Positions 1 to 5,668 of a stretch of DNA of 9,452 nt are shown here, piece after piece. The stretch comes from JAYQPD01 sp046050105 (GTDB lineage: Bacteria > Patescibacteriota > Minisyncoccia > Phycocordibacterales > UBA918): contig JBJOQE010000072.1 in the NCBI GenBank assembly GCA_046050105.1, forward strand, positions 1-9,452, in the 5' to 3' direction. The translations under genes were made by a program, and so were the position numbers. Within the stretch, counting starts at the first letter, position 1; each line of letters starts with the position of its first letter. The notes under the pieces were generated by a model, which saw only the letters and a program-made list of their open reading frames with translations, had not been told where the DNA came from and ran no database searches.

Positions 1-106
1 AACTCCAACTCCAACTCCAACTCCAACTCCAACTCCAACTCCAACTCCAACTCCAACTCCAACTCCAACTCCAACTCCAACTCCAACTCCAACTCCAACT
101 CCAACT
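1..106. repeat. Perfect 6-bp satellite (AACTCC)n, 17.7 copies
   Basis: The unit AACTCC repeats without a single mismatch from base 1 to 106. In the reading frame of the DUF5666 protein it encodes alternating Thr and Pro. All codons are identical (ACT, CCA), which points to recent slippage expansion, not selection on the peptide alone. Because the unit is 6 bp, length changes keep the frame and alter only linker length. The array reaches the window edge, so its full size is unknown and the edge may be an assembly break. Confidence 0.97.
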
Positions 107-319
107 TCGTCTTCTTCTTTGAAGGTTGAGGGCAAGGGTGTCGTGACTGCCGTCTCCGCAACCTCGGTTACCATTGGGACCGTGAGCATGACGATTGTAC
201 CAACAACCATACTCAAATCTGAAGCAGGCAAGTTTGTGCGTGTCGGACTTTCTGTAGAATATAAAGGTACTAAAAATGCAGACGGCAGTGTGACGGCGGT
301 AAGTGTGAAGCAGATATAA
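2..319 (+). CDS. C-terminal part of a Thr-Pro-linker protein with a DUF5666 domain (5' end outside window)
   Basis: The frame is open from the first complete codon and ends at TAA 317-319, so the true start lies upstream of the window. The visible part begins with 17 Thr-Pro pairs, then T-S-S-S-S, then about 65 residues with the alternating pattern of DUF5666: a GxVTAVS strand, a short VTIGTVSMTIV hairpin, a conserved Thr (TTIL), a 'GLSVEYKGTKNADGSVTAVSV' strand pair, and the stop. DUF5666 is a small beta-barrel-like domain found in exported bacterial proteins, and its function is unknown. A Thr-Pro linker is typical of a spacer between extracellular domains, so this is probably a surface or secreted protein. 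A TTG at 119 could be taken as a start, but the in-frame linker upstream argues against it. A terminator follows 17 bases after the stop. Confidence 0.72.
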   Translation, partial: TPTPTPTPTPTPTPTPTPTPTPTPTPTPTPTPTPTSSSSLKVEGKGVVTAVSATSVTIGTVSMTIVPTTILKSEAGKFVRVGLSVEYKGTKNADGSVTAVSVKQI

Positions 320-336
320 TTGTCACTAAGCTGAGT

Positions 337-361
337 AAAAACGCCCTTTATGGGCGTTTTT
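337..361 (+). terminator. Intrinsic terminator after the DUF5666 gene
   Basis: A 10-bp perfect stem (AAAAACGCCC at 337-346 pairing with GGGCGTTTTT at 352-361) encloses a five-base loop and ends in five T residues. It lies 17 bases after the stop of the DUF5666 gene and separates it from the sigma factor gene. The A-rich 5' arm could make it work in both directions. Confidence 0.9.
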
Positions 362-426
362 ATGTATCGATTCTGCTTGAGCTCTGGGCGTCCACTTTCT
401 CCAGGTGTCGCGTGTAACGTTTTACT

Positions 427-444
427 ATAGTATAACCATACTAT
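427..444. promoter_or_regulatory. Inverted repeat overlapping a probable -10 box upstream of sigma factor 1
   Basis: ATAGTAT (427-433) and ATACTAT (438-444) form a perfect 7-bp inverted repeat with a 4-base spacer. TATAAC at 431-436 within it is a plausible -10 box, but no good -35 box is visible 16-18 bases upstream. The symmetry fits an operator bound by a dimeric regulator or an mRNA 5' hairpin. It lies 20 bases before the sigma ATG at 465. The repeat is seen directly; the regulatory role is inference. Confidence 0.45.
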
Positions 445-464
445 GAGTGATGAAGTGAGCGTAC

Positions 465-1004
465 ATGAAAGATGACCATGATATCCGTGAGCTCGTGCTG
501 TCGAGTATTGCGGGAAGCACTGTCAGCTTTAAAGCTCTTTATGAATTGTTGATTGACCGAGTCTATGGTTATCTTCGCGTGCGCACGAGCCGTGAAGAAG
601 ATGCTACGGATATCGCTCAGGATGCATTCGTTGAACTTTATAAAAGCTTGCCAACTTTCGCATATCGTTCACGCGACGAGTTCTTTGCCTATGTGTTTGT
701 GATTGTACGACGAACGCTTGCACGACACTATGCCAATAAGCATACGAAGCAACGCCACATCACGGATTCGTTTGACGACAGTAGCGTGGCGTCGCCGCAA
801 GAGCATGTAGAAATTGCGCACGATGTTATGCGGGCACTTTCCACTCTTGACGAGACATCGCGAGAGATCGTGATACTACATCACTACGGGCGCAACACAT
901 TTCCCGAAATTGCAAAAATTCTCGGTATGCAGGAATCTGCGGTTCGGGTGCGGCACCATCGAGCACTCAAGACATTACTCACTTTCTTCACACGACTCAC
1001 ATGA
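465..1004 (+). CDS. ECF-type RNA polymerase sigma factor 1
   Basis: This 179-residue protein has the two-domain layout of ECF (sigma-70 group 4) factors. Region 2 spans about residues 21-92, with the 'DIAQDAFVELYKSL' helix that binds core polymerase and the -10 element. Region 4 spans about 120-172, with 'LSTLDETSREIVILHHY' followed by a helix-turn-helix (FPEIAKILGMQESAVRVRHHRALKTL) that should read the -35 element. Region 3 is absent, as expected for this group. Its TGA overlaps the ATG of the DUF5667 membrane protein by 4 bases, so the two are translationally coupled and the neighbour is the likely anti-sigma factor. No Shine-Dalgarno is seen before the ATG. An inverted repeat with a -10-like box lies just upstream. 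Which promoters it controls cannot be read from the window. Confidence 0.92.
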   Translation: MKDDHDIRELVLSSIAGSTVSFKALYELLIDRVYGYLRVRTSREEDATDIAQDAFVELYKSLPTFAYRSRDEFFAYVFVIVRRTLARHYANKHTKQRHITDSFDDSSVASPQEHVEIAHDVMRALSTLDETSREIVILHHYGRNTFPEIAKILGMQESAVRVRHHRALKTLLTFFTRLT

Positions 1005-1975
1005 CACACACACCTCATGACATCACCAACGTGGAGCGACATTTGGAAGAAAGTCGATCGCTCCCACTCGCACCACACGAACGCGATGCGCTCTGGCTGC
1101 GTATTGAGCCTGTGCTTGCCGGCGTTCGTGGCGTACCCTCACCCTTTGTATTTCTCGGTATGCGCTCACGCTCACTCGTAGCTTCTGCTATGGCTCTCGT
1201 GATGATCGTGAGTGTGGGTGGCACCGCAGTTGCATCAGAGTCAGCGCGACCTGGAGATTTCCTATTTCCTGTCGATAGGGCACTTGAAGATGCACGCCTT
1301 CTCCTTGCGGTGTCTGACGATTCGCACAGTGAACTTGTCGATGCATTTGCTGCGGAACGCATTACTGAGCTTGATGATATTGTGCACGAGGAACAGCAGA
1401 AAAGCGCCACGACAGGTGCGCCCTTGTCTGATGATAGTCGTCAGCGCATAGAGAGCGCACTTGGCGATGTGGCGCAGTTCCTAGAAGTTGCTGGTGTTGA
1501 TAGCTCATCCGCAATTTCTGGTTTTACTGAAGTATCAAAACGTGACGACGAAGAGCAACGACTCGAAGGGCGCACCCAGTCGCTCCGTACGGAGTCTCAA
1601 GATGATAGCAATGAACGTGTTGAATACCGTGACGAAGAAGTGCGTATACACACTATCATCAAAGACGGTGAAGTACGCACGAGGGTTGAATTTGAAGATG
1701 ACCACAAGAGTGATGATGACGACAGCGATGACCGCAATGATAGTGATGACCGTGATGATAGTGAGGATGACGACAGTGATGATGATTCTCGTCATGACGG
1801 TACTCGATCTTCGAATCCTTCTTCTGACGATAGTGATGAACGTGCAGATGATGACGACAGTGACCGCGATTCTTCAAATGATGTGGACGATGACCACCGC
1901 AATGATGGGTCTGCGGACGATAGAGACAGTCATAGCGGTAGTGGGTCTGGTGATGACGACACGGTTGACGATTAA
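1001..1975 (+). CDS. DUF5667 single-pass membrane protein with acidic Asp/Ser tail; likely anti-sigma partner of sigma factor 1
   Basis: This 324-residue protein has four parts. A cytoplasmic N-terminus (1-55) contains a helix ending 'ERDALWLRIEPVL', and one membrane helix spans about 57-78. The extracytoplasmic DUF5667 region begins at about residue 79, with the motif 'ARPGDFLFPVDRALEDARLLL' and 'AAERITEL' matching the family pattern of PGDxLYPVKR and AERxxEL. A tail from about residue 233 to 324 is almost entirely Asp, Ser, Arg and Asn. Start 1001 is fixed by its ATGA overlap with the sigma gene. Sigma genes next to single-pass membrane proteins are usually paired with them, so residues 1-55 may hold the sigma factor and the outer part may sense a signal. 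No zinc-binding ZAS motif is visible, so the anti-sigma role rests on context. The acidic tail might bind Ca2+ or other cations. Confidence 0.82.
   Translation: MTHTPHDITNVERHLEESRSLPLAPHERDALWLRIEPVLAGVRGVPSPFVFLGMRSRSLVASAMALVMIVSVGGTAVASESARPGDFLFPVDRALEDARLLLAVSDDSHSELVDAFAAERITELDDIVHEEQQKSATTGAPLSDDSRQRIESALGDVAQFLEVAGVDSSSAISGFTEVSKRDDEEQRLEGRTQSLRTESQDDSNERVEYRDEEVRIHTIIKDGEVRTRVEFEDDHKSDDDDSDDRNDSDDRDDSEDDDSDDDSRHDGTRSSNPSSDDSDERADDDDSDRDSSNDVDDDHRNDGSADDRDSHSGSGSGDDDTVDD
1709..1972 (+). repeat. Low-complexity GAT/GAC/AGT-rich tract encoding an Asp/Ser tail
   Basis: About 264 bases consist largely of GAT, GAC and AGT codons, with short recurrent blocks such as GATGACGACAGTGATGA. The repeats are imperfect and keep the reading frame. 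Synonymous variation between GAT and GAC suggests an older, selected acidic tract, unlike the identical-codon satellite at 1-106. Confidence 0.8.
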
Positions 1976-2009
1976 ATATATTGTTGTGGTGTAGATACGT
2001 TACGCGGGA

Positions 2010-2018
2010 TGCTACAAT
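2010..2018 (+). promoter_or_regulatory. Extended -10 promoter for the small membrane protein
   Basis: TG at 2010-2011, one base, then TACAAT at 2013-2018 gives an extended -10 element. Transcription would start near 2024-2026, only a few bases before the ATG at 2028. The mRNA would therefore be leaderless or nearly so, which fits the lack of a Shine-Dalgarno. No convincing -35 box is present. Confidence 0.5.
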
Positions 2019-2027
2019 CAGGTGTAT

Positions 2028-2231
2028 ATGAAACCCATAGTCGCAGCATTCATCATTGGCATCATTTCCGGATATTACGTTGCTGGTCTTGCTGATGCTG
2101 AAATTGCCCCCTCACCCGACAGTCCTGTCGATGTTGCGGAACTACACGATGAAGCGCCAAACGCAGTGACGCAGAATGAGGGTAGTGATGCGGTAAGCCC
2201 TGGGGGCGAGGCGCCAGCGTCTATTCGTTAG
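2028..2231 (+). CDS. Small single-pass membrane or exported protein, unknown family
   Basis: This 67-residue protein has a hydrophobic N-terminal segment (about residues 3-24, IVAAFIIGIISGYYVAGLA). An acidic, Pro/Ala-rich remainder follows, with no recognisable domain. The N-terminal part could be a membrane anchor or an uncleaved signal. I chose ATG 2028 over an in-frame GTG at 2022 because an extended -10 box ends at 2018, so 2022 would fall before the likely transcription start. The stop lies 2 bases before the ATG of the M23 peptidase, so the two are almost certainly co-transcribed and the small protein may assist or tether that enzyme. That role is inference from position only. Confidence 0.62.
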   Translation: MKPIVAAFIIGIISGYYVAGLADAEIAPSPDSPVDVAELHDEAPNAVTQNEGSDAVSPGGEAPASIR

Positions 2232-2233
2232 GT

Positions 2234-2875
2234 ATGCTGCATTTCCTGAGAGGGTATGGAGTAAAGGTCATCACACTGATGGTCTACGTGATGTGTGTGA
2301 TGCCACTTACGCACGCCTGCGCATCACATAATGATACTGACTCACGGGAAAGCGGTGTTGCGTACAAGAAAGCAGAAAAGCTGGGCCGCACCCGTATAAA
2401 GTCTTTCGTGGTACCTGTCCTCGGCATCTCAGTTCCATCGCTTAAAGATACCTGGGGTGAGGCACGTTCGTTAGGTCGGACCCACGAAGGCATTGATATC
2501 ATCGCACCACGCGGTTCAGTAGTGGTGTCACCCACGAAGGCAATAGTGGTGCAAATAGGCACCAACCAACTTGGGGGTAACGTGGTGTATACCGCCAACC
2601 CCGGTGGCGAACGCTTTTATTTCGCGCACCTCGATGCAGTAAAGAAAGGACTTCGCGTGGGGCAGGAACTCCGCATGGGAGATGTTATTGGGTATGTGGG
2701 AAATACAGGTAATGCGAGTAGCACGGTGCCACACCTTCACTTTGGGATTTATAATGAGGGTGCCACCAACCCGTTTCCGCGCATCAAAAAACGCCTCAAT
2801 GCTTCGGTGGAGCGTGCCATTATCGCGAAAGAGGTTATGGCACGCAAGCGATCACTTGCGAACAAACGAAAGTAA
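2234..2875 (+). CDS. M23-family (LytM-type) zinc metallopeptidase
   Basis: This 213-residue protein has an N-terminal hydrophobic export segment (about residues 10-30, ending near C29) and then an M23 domain (about 80-185). The catalytic signature is complete: H84-x3-D88 in 'GRTHEGIDIIAPRG', H132 in 'YFAHLDA', and H167-x-H169 in 'VPHLHFGIY'. In this family H84, D88 and the second His of HxH hold Zn2+, while the other two His assist catalysis. M23 enzymes cut peptide cross-bridges in peptidoglycan, so this is probably an envelope hydrolase acting outside the membrane. The C-terminal 30 residues are Lys/Arg-rich. C29 does not sit in a good lipobox, so lipoprotein status is doubtful. The gene follows the small membrane protein by 2 bases and precedes the DUF1905 gene by 3. 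Confidence 0.9.
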   Translation: MLHFLRGYGVKVITLMVYVMCVMPLTHACASHNDTDSRESGVAYKKAEKLGRTRIKSFVVPVLGISVPSLKDTWGEARSLGRTHEGIDIIAPRGSVVVSPTKAIVVQIGTNQLGGNVVYTANPGGERFYFAHLDAVKKGLRVGQELRMGDVIGYVGNTGNASSTVPHLHFGIYNEGATNPFPRIKKRLNASVERAIIAKEVMARKRSLANKRK

Positions 2876-2878
2876 TAT

Positions 2879-3184
2879 ATGAAAAAGAGCACGTTCGTTT
2901 TCACCGCCTCGGTGTGGCTCTACCCAGGAGCAATGAGCTCATGGCACTTTATCACTGTCCCTAAAGATATATCGCTCATCATTAAGAAGCAATTTGGTGC
3001 CAATACACGAGGATGGGGTTCTCTTCCGGTATCGGTGAAGATTGATGGCACAACGTGGCAGACATCCATTTTCCCCGATGCGAAAGCAGGAACTTTTTTG
3101 CTACCCCTCAAGGCATCAGTGCGCAAGAGTGTGGGTCTCTTCGAAAACGATCGTGCAAAAGTACACCTCACTATTACGCCATGA
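2879..3184 (+). CDS. DUF1905 domain protein
   Basis: This 101-residue protein matches DUF1905 along its whole length: an opening beta strand 'FVFTASVWLYPG', 'SWHFITVPKDIS', a glycine-containing turn 'GWGSLPVSVKI', 'TSIFPD', then 'FLLPLKASVRKSVGL' and a closing 'AKVHLTI'. DUF1905 is a small beta-rich domain of unknown biochemical role, often found alone or fused to YdeI-like domains. There is no signal peptide, so it is likely cytoplasmic. It starts 3 bases after the peptidase stop, and its TGA overlaps the ATG of the GIY-YIG gene (ATGA), so it is coupled to that gene. The neighbours give no clear functional link. Confidence 0.86.
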   Translation: MKKSTFVFTASVWLYPGAMSSWHFITVPKDISLIIKKQFGANTRGWGSLPVSVKIDGTTWQTSIFPDAKAGTFLLPLKASVRKSVGLFENDRAKVHLTITP

Positions 3185-3447
3185 ATTATATGGTCTATAT
3201 CGTGCAGTGCAGAGATGAGACACTTTATGCGGGTATCGCCACAGATATCAAAAAACGTCTTCTCGAGCACAACAGTAGCGACGCGAAGGGAGCAAAGTAC
3301 ACTCGCTCACGCCGTCCTGTAAGGCTGGTGTACACAGAGGCGTGCGCTTCACGCAGTGATGCGCAGAGTCGTGAGTATGCAATCAAACAACTGTCACGGA
3401 CCGGGAAGCTTGCATTGATTGCTGATGGGCAAAAGAAAGTGAAATGA
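3181..3447 (+). CDS. GIY-YIG endonuclease domain protein, UPF0213/YhbQ-like
   Basis: This 88-residue single-domain protein has the GIY-YIG features: 'MVYIVQC' in place of GIY, 'LYAGIATD' in place of YIG, R26 in 'KKRLLEH', the 'GAKYTRSRRPVRLVY' segment typical of UPF0213, and E65 in 'SREYAIKQL' as the likely metal ligand. The family contains small DNA nucleases; the physiological role of the stand-alone forms is uncertain. Start 3181 is preferred because it gives an ATGA overlap with the DUF1905 stop and a normal family N-terminus. An in-frame ATG at 3055 would add 42 residues lying over the DUF1905 gene in another frame. The perfect 50-bp tandem repeat begins 9 bases after the stop. Confidence 0.92.
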   Translation: MNYMVYIVQCRDETLYAGIATDIKKRLLEHNSSDAKGAKYTRSRRPVRLVYTEACASRSDAQSREYAIKQLSRTGKLALIADGQKKVK

Positions 3448-3455
3448 AGGATGTG

Positions 3456-3558
3456 CCCAAGGGTACTTGTTTTTCTAACTCCCTGCGGTCGAAGAAAAAC
3501 TGGCGCACCCCAAGGGTACTTGTTTTTCTAACTCCCTGCGGTCGAAGAAAAACTGGCG
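3456..3558. repeat. Two perfect 50-bp direct repeats (period 53) with an internal inverted repeat
   Basis: Bases 3456-3505 recur exactly at 3509-3558, separated by CAC. Each copy holds GTTTTTCT and AGAAAAAC, an 8-bp inverted repeat around a 16-base GC-rich loop. Each copy also begins with a small CCC-AA-GGG hairpin element. The pair fills the whole space between the GIY-YIG gene and the -10 box of the TspO-like gene. An intergenic repeat element (REP or MITE-like) or a tandem regulatory RNA structure is possible. No protein is encoded convincingly. Confidence 0.95.
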
Positions 3559-3564
3559 TATACT
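3559..3564 (+). promoter_or_regulatory. -10 box (TATACT) for the TspO-like gene, leaderless layout
   Basis: TATACT begins at the base right after the second 50-bp repeat copy and ends exactly 6 bases before ATG 3571. Transcription would start at or next to the ATG. No -35 consensus is visible, because that position falls inside the repeat. Confidence 0.55.
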
Positions 3565-3570
3565 GTAGGT

Positions 3571-3966
3571 ATGGAATCTTATACTTGGTACGCAACGCTC
3601 ATCAAGCCTTCATGGGCACCACCTGCATGGCTTTTTGGTCCTGTGTGGACGGTGCTCTATGCCATCATTATCGTGACCTTTGGTATGGTCTTTTATAAAA
3701 CCTACACCCGTGAGATACCACTTTTAGTTGCGTTGCCCTTTATTCTCAATATTTGTTTCAACCTCGCGTTTACTCCCGTGCAGTTTGGACTTAAAAATAA
3801 TGAGCTGGCGAGCCTCACCATTTTGCTTATCTTGGGCACGCTCGTATGGGCACTCTATGCCATATTTCCCTATATGCGTGTGGTGACCTATGCTAATATC
3901 CCGTACCTGCTGTGGGTGCTGTTTGCAACGGTGTTACAGCTCACCATAACGGTCCTTAATCGCTGA
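3571..3966 (+). CDS. Short TspO/MBR-family (tryptophan-rich sensory) membrane protein
   Basis: This 131-residue protein carries TspO landmarks: 'WYATLIKPSWAPPAWLFGPVWTVLY' near the N-terminus, 'NICFNLAFTPVQFGLK' in the middle, and 'NIPYLLWVLFATVLQLTI' plus a final Asn at the C-terminus. TspO proteins bind porphyrins and related ligands in the membrane and are linked to stress responses in bacteria. Usual members have five membrane helices and about 150-160 residues. Here the protein starts directly at the WY-KP-PP motif, so the first helix is missing and about four remain (roughly 19-42, 48-68, 80-99, 106-128). The start is supported by the -10 box 6 bases before the ATG; nothing hydrophobic is encoded upstream. 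It ends 30 bases before sigma factor 2. Confidence 0.85.
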   Translation: MESYTWYATLIKPSWAPPAWLFGPVWTVLYAIIIVTFGMVFYKTYTREIPLLVALPFILNICFNLAFTPVQFGLKNNELASLTILLILGTLVWALYAIFPYMRVVTYANIPYLLWVLFATVLQLTITVLNR

Positions 3967-3996
3967 AAGTATATGCAGCGCCTCGCGTAGTAGTGA

Positions 3997-4587
3997 ATGT
4001 GTGATATGGATCCTGCACACGAACGTACAGATTCGGAAGTGGTACGTGACACCTTAGTGCATAAGGAGGCTTTTGCCATACTTATGGTGCGCTATGAAGA
4101 GCGGTTGCGGCGCTATGTACGCCGGCTCGGTGTCCGAAATGAGCAAGATCAAGATGATTTGCTTCAAGATATTTTTATAAAAGCATATAAAAACTTGCAC
4201 GGTTTTGACCAGTCACTTTCATTTTCTTCGTGGATATACCGCATTGCACACAACGAAGCGGTAAGTTCGTTTCGGCGCAAAAATGTGCGACCGGAGGGCA
4301 ATGCGGTGATTGATGGCGACGAAGTGGTACGCGATATAGCCGATAGCGATGATGTGATGCGGGACATCATTTCGCGCCACGACGGCACATTGCTTACCGA
4401 TGCATTATTGCGCATCGACGCGAAATACCGCGACATTATCGTGCTCCGCTACTTTGAAGGGAAGGAGTATGAGGAGATTGCCGATATTTTGCAAATGCCG
4501 GTGGGCTCAGTGGCGACACGTATTTATCGGGCCAAAGACCGGTTACGCGTTTTGTTGGCACCGAAGTTTTCTAACGTACTATCATGA
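3997..4587 (+). CDS. ECF-type RNA polymerase sigma factor 2
   Basis: This 196-residue protein has a well-conserved sigma region 2 (about 25-95: 'DDLLQDIFIKAYKNLHGF' and 'FSSWIYRIAHNEAVSSFRR') and region 4 (about 134-188: 'IDAKYRDIIVLRYFEGKEYEEIADIL' and 'PVGSVATRIYRAKDRL'). An acidic linker of about 40 residues joins them. It fits the ECF consensus better than sigma factor 1, and the two are clearly different paralogues. ATG 3997 is used here; the in-frame ATG at 4006 is equally possible, since neither has a Shine-Dalgarno. The TGA overlaps the ATG of the three-TM protein by 4 bases, which suggests a sigma/anti-sigma pair. It lies 30 bases after the TspO-like gene and may share its transcript. 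Confidence 0.94.
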   Translation: MCDMDPAHERTDSEVVRDTLVHKEAFAILMVRYEERLRRYVRRLGVRNEQDQDDLLQDIFIKAYKNLHGFDQSLSFSSWIYRIAHNEAVSSFRRKNVRPEGNAVIDGDEVVRDIADSDDVMRDIISRHDGTLLTDALLRIDAKYRDIIVLRYFEGKEYEEIADILQMPVGSVATRIYRAKDRLRVLLAPKFSNVLS

Positions 4588-5594
4588 CTACACCACAAGA
4601 AACAGCACACAAGCGAGAGCAAGACATGGCGTCTGTGGTGCTTTCACGTATTGAATCGGAAGGGGTGCAGGTTACACCGCGTGCACATTTTCTCCTTCGT
4701 GAGGGTGTGGTGTGGGCGGTAGGAGTTCTTTCCGTTATCCTCGGTGCGCTTGGTGTTGCCGCCATCATATTTACCGCGCGCTACGCCGAATGGGAATATT
4801 ATGAAGCCACACATGATACGCTCTTAACCTTTGGAGTTGAGGTGATGCCGTATACCTGGATCTTGGCGCTTCTGGTGTTTGCGGTCTTGGCATACGAATC
4901 GGTGCGGCATACCAAGCGCGGCTACCGCTACTCAGTGCTCACGCTTATCAGCGTATCGGTGGGAACTTCCGTATTGTTCGGAGGCCTTCTGTACGTTGTT
5001 GGCGCGGGACCATTTATTGATGCGCATCTCGGGGCACGCATTCCACTTCACCGTTCACTCGCCGAAACGCAGCTACGCATGTGGGATAAACCAGAGCGTG
5101 GTGTCATTGCGGGTGTGGTGACCGAAGTGAGTGAGGCACGAGACGCATTCACGCTTCGTTCACCTTCCCAGGTACTCCACACGATACGTATGGATGACTT
5201 GGATGAGGATACTCGAAGTGTGGTGGTGGTTGGAAATGCGATGCGTGTACTCGCGCCGTTTAGAGACCGGCTGGCAGAAGTGCCACCGGACACGGCAACT
5301 CATGCCACCTCTTTCACTGCTGCCTCCGACGCCACATCGATGACCATGATGGCAACAGAAGCGGGTATGCCAGCGCAAGACATGGCGCCACCGCCTGGAG
5401 AAGCCTCCCGCATGATGAAGAGTGCTCAAGTGGAAATCCAAGACTCGGAAGTGCGCGAAGCGCGCCGCGAGCTCTTCCGCGAGGCGTGCGCAGTACTTCC
5501 TGGAAGAAGTGTTGATGCGAAAGATGGGCGCGCTCGCGAACGTTTCAAGGAATGTGTCAGCAAGCTCCGGGCAAACCGCATGGAGGTGAAATAA
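4584..5594 (+). CDS. Three-TM membrane protein, likely anti-sigma partner of sigma factor 2
   Basis: This 336-residue protein has a cytoplasmic N-terminus with a helix 'ASVVLSRIESEGVQVTPRAHFLL' that could clamp the sigma factor. Three membrane helices follow (about 42-66, 88-107, 117-141). A beta-rich stretch (about 170-228, 'GVIAGVVTEVSEARDAFTL' to 'VVVVGNAMRVLAP') resembles a small OB-like fold. Next come a Met/Ala/Pro-rich linker (230-285) and a C-terminal helical pair (286-336) containing C302 and C324, which could be disulfide-bonded. With three helices the beta domain and tail would be extracytoplasmic. The start is fixed by the ATGA overlap with the sigma gene. No named family is recognised with certainty. 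The role in holding sigma factor 2 is inferred from coupling and topology. Confidence 0.72.
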   Translation: MTTPQETAHKREQDMASVVLSRIESEGVQVTPRAHFLLREGVVWAVGVLSVILGALGVAAIIFTARYAEWEYYEATHDTLLTFGVEVMPYTWILALLVFAVLAYESVRHTKRGYRYSVLTLISVSVGTSVLFGGLLYVVGAGPFIDAHLGARIPLHRSLAETQLRMWDKPERGVIAGVVTEVSEARDAFTLRSPSQVLHTIRMDDLDEDTRSVVVVGNAMRVLAPFRDRLAEVPPDTATHATSFTAASDATSMTMMATEAGMPAQDMAPPPGEASRMMKSAQVEIQDSEVREARRELFREACAVLPGRSVDAKDGRARERFKECVSKLRANRMEVK

Positions 5595-5617
5595 TGCACA
5601 CCATGGTGCGTAGTACC

Positions 5618-5639
5618 AGGAAGAGGGCAACCTCTTCCT
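5618..5639 (+). other. 9-bp hairpin with a GCAA (GNRA) tetraloop
   Basis: AGGAAGAGG (5618-5626) pairs perfectly with CCTCTTCCT (5631-5639) around the loop GCAA (5627-5630). Only a short T-rich stretch (TTTCGTT) follows, so it would be a weak terminator at best. It lies between the membrane protein stop and the preferred start of the next gene. It could attenuate read-through, stabilise an mRNA end, or affect use of the two competing start codons. Confidence 0.6.
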
Positions 5640-5668
5640 TTCGTTATCTCACTAATCTGGACATATCT

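Noticed and set aside
1535..1795. Minus-strand hydrophobic Ile/Val/Thr frame
   Set aside because: It is the complement of the Asp/Ser tail coding tract and has no start context. The plus frame has a membrane helix, a DUF5667 motif and coupling.
1488..1994. Plus-strand Met/Thr-rich frame inside the DUF5667 gene
   Set aside because: It is a frame shadow of GAT/GAC-rich DNA, with low-complexity Met-Thr runs and no domain.
3055..3180. Longer N-terminus for the GIY-YIG protein
   Set aside because: The extra 42 residues overlap the DUF1905 gene in another frame and have no family similarity. ATG 3181 gives the normal family start and an ATGA overlap.
3456..3558. CRISPR-like array
   Set aside because: There are only two repeat copies and the gap between them is 3 bases, so there are no spacers; no cas genes are present.
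3383..3698. Frames on both strands across the 50-bp repeats
   Set aside because: They gain length only because the repeat has no stops; the peptides repeat with the DNA and overlap two real genes.
1001..4587. UGA read as glycine (Gracilibacteria/SR1 code)
   Set aside because: TGA ends complete domains at 1004, 3184, 3447, 3966 and 4587, with the next gene starting right there in several cases.
5160..5630. Minus-strand frame of about 156 residues
   Set aside because: It is antisense to the three-TM protein, with Cys/His/Arg-rich random composition and no domain or start signal.
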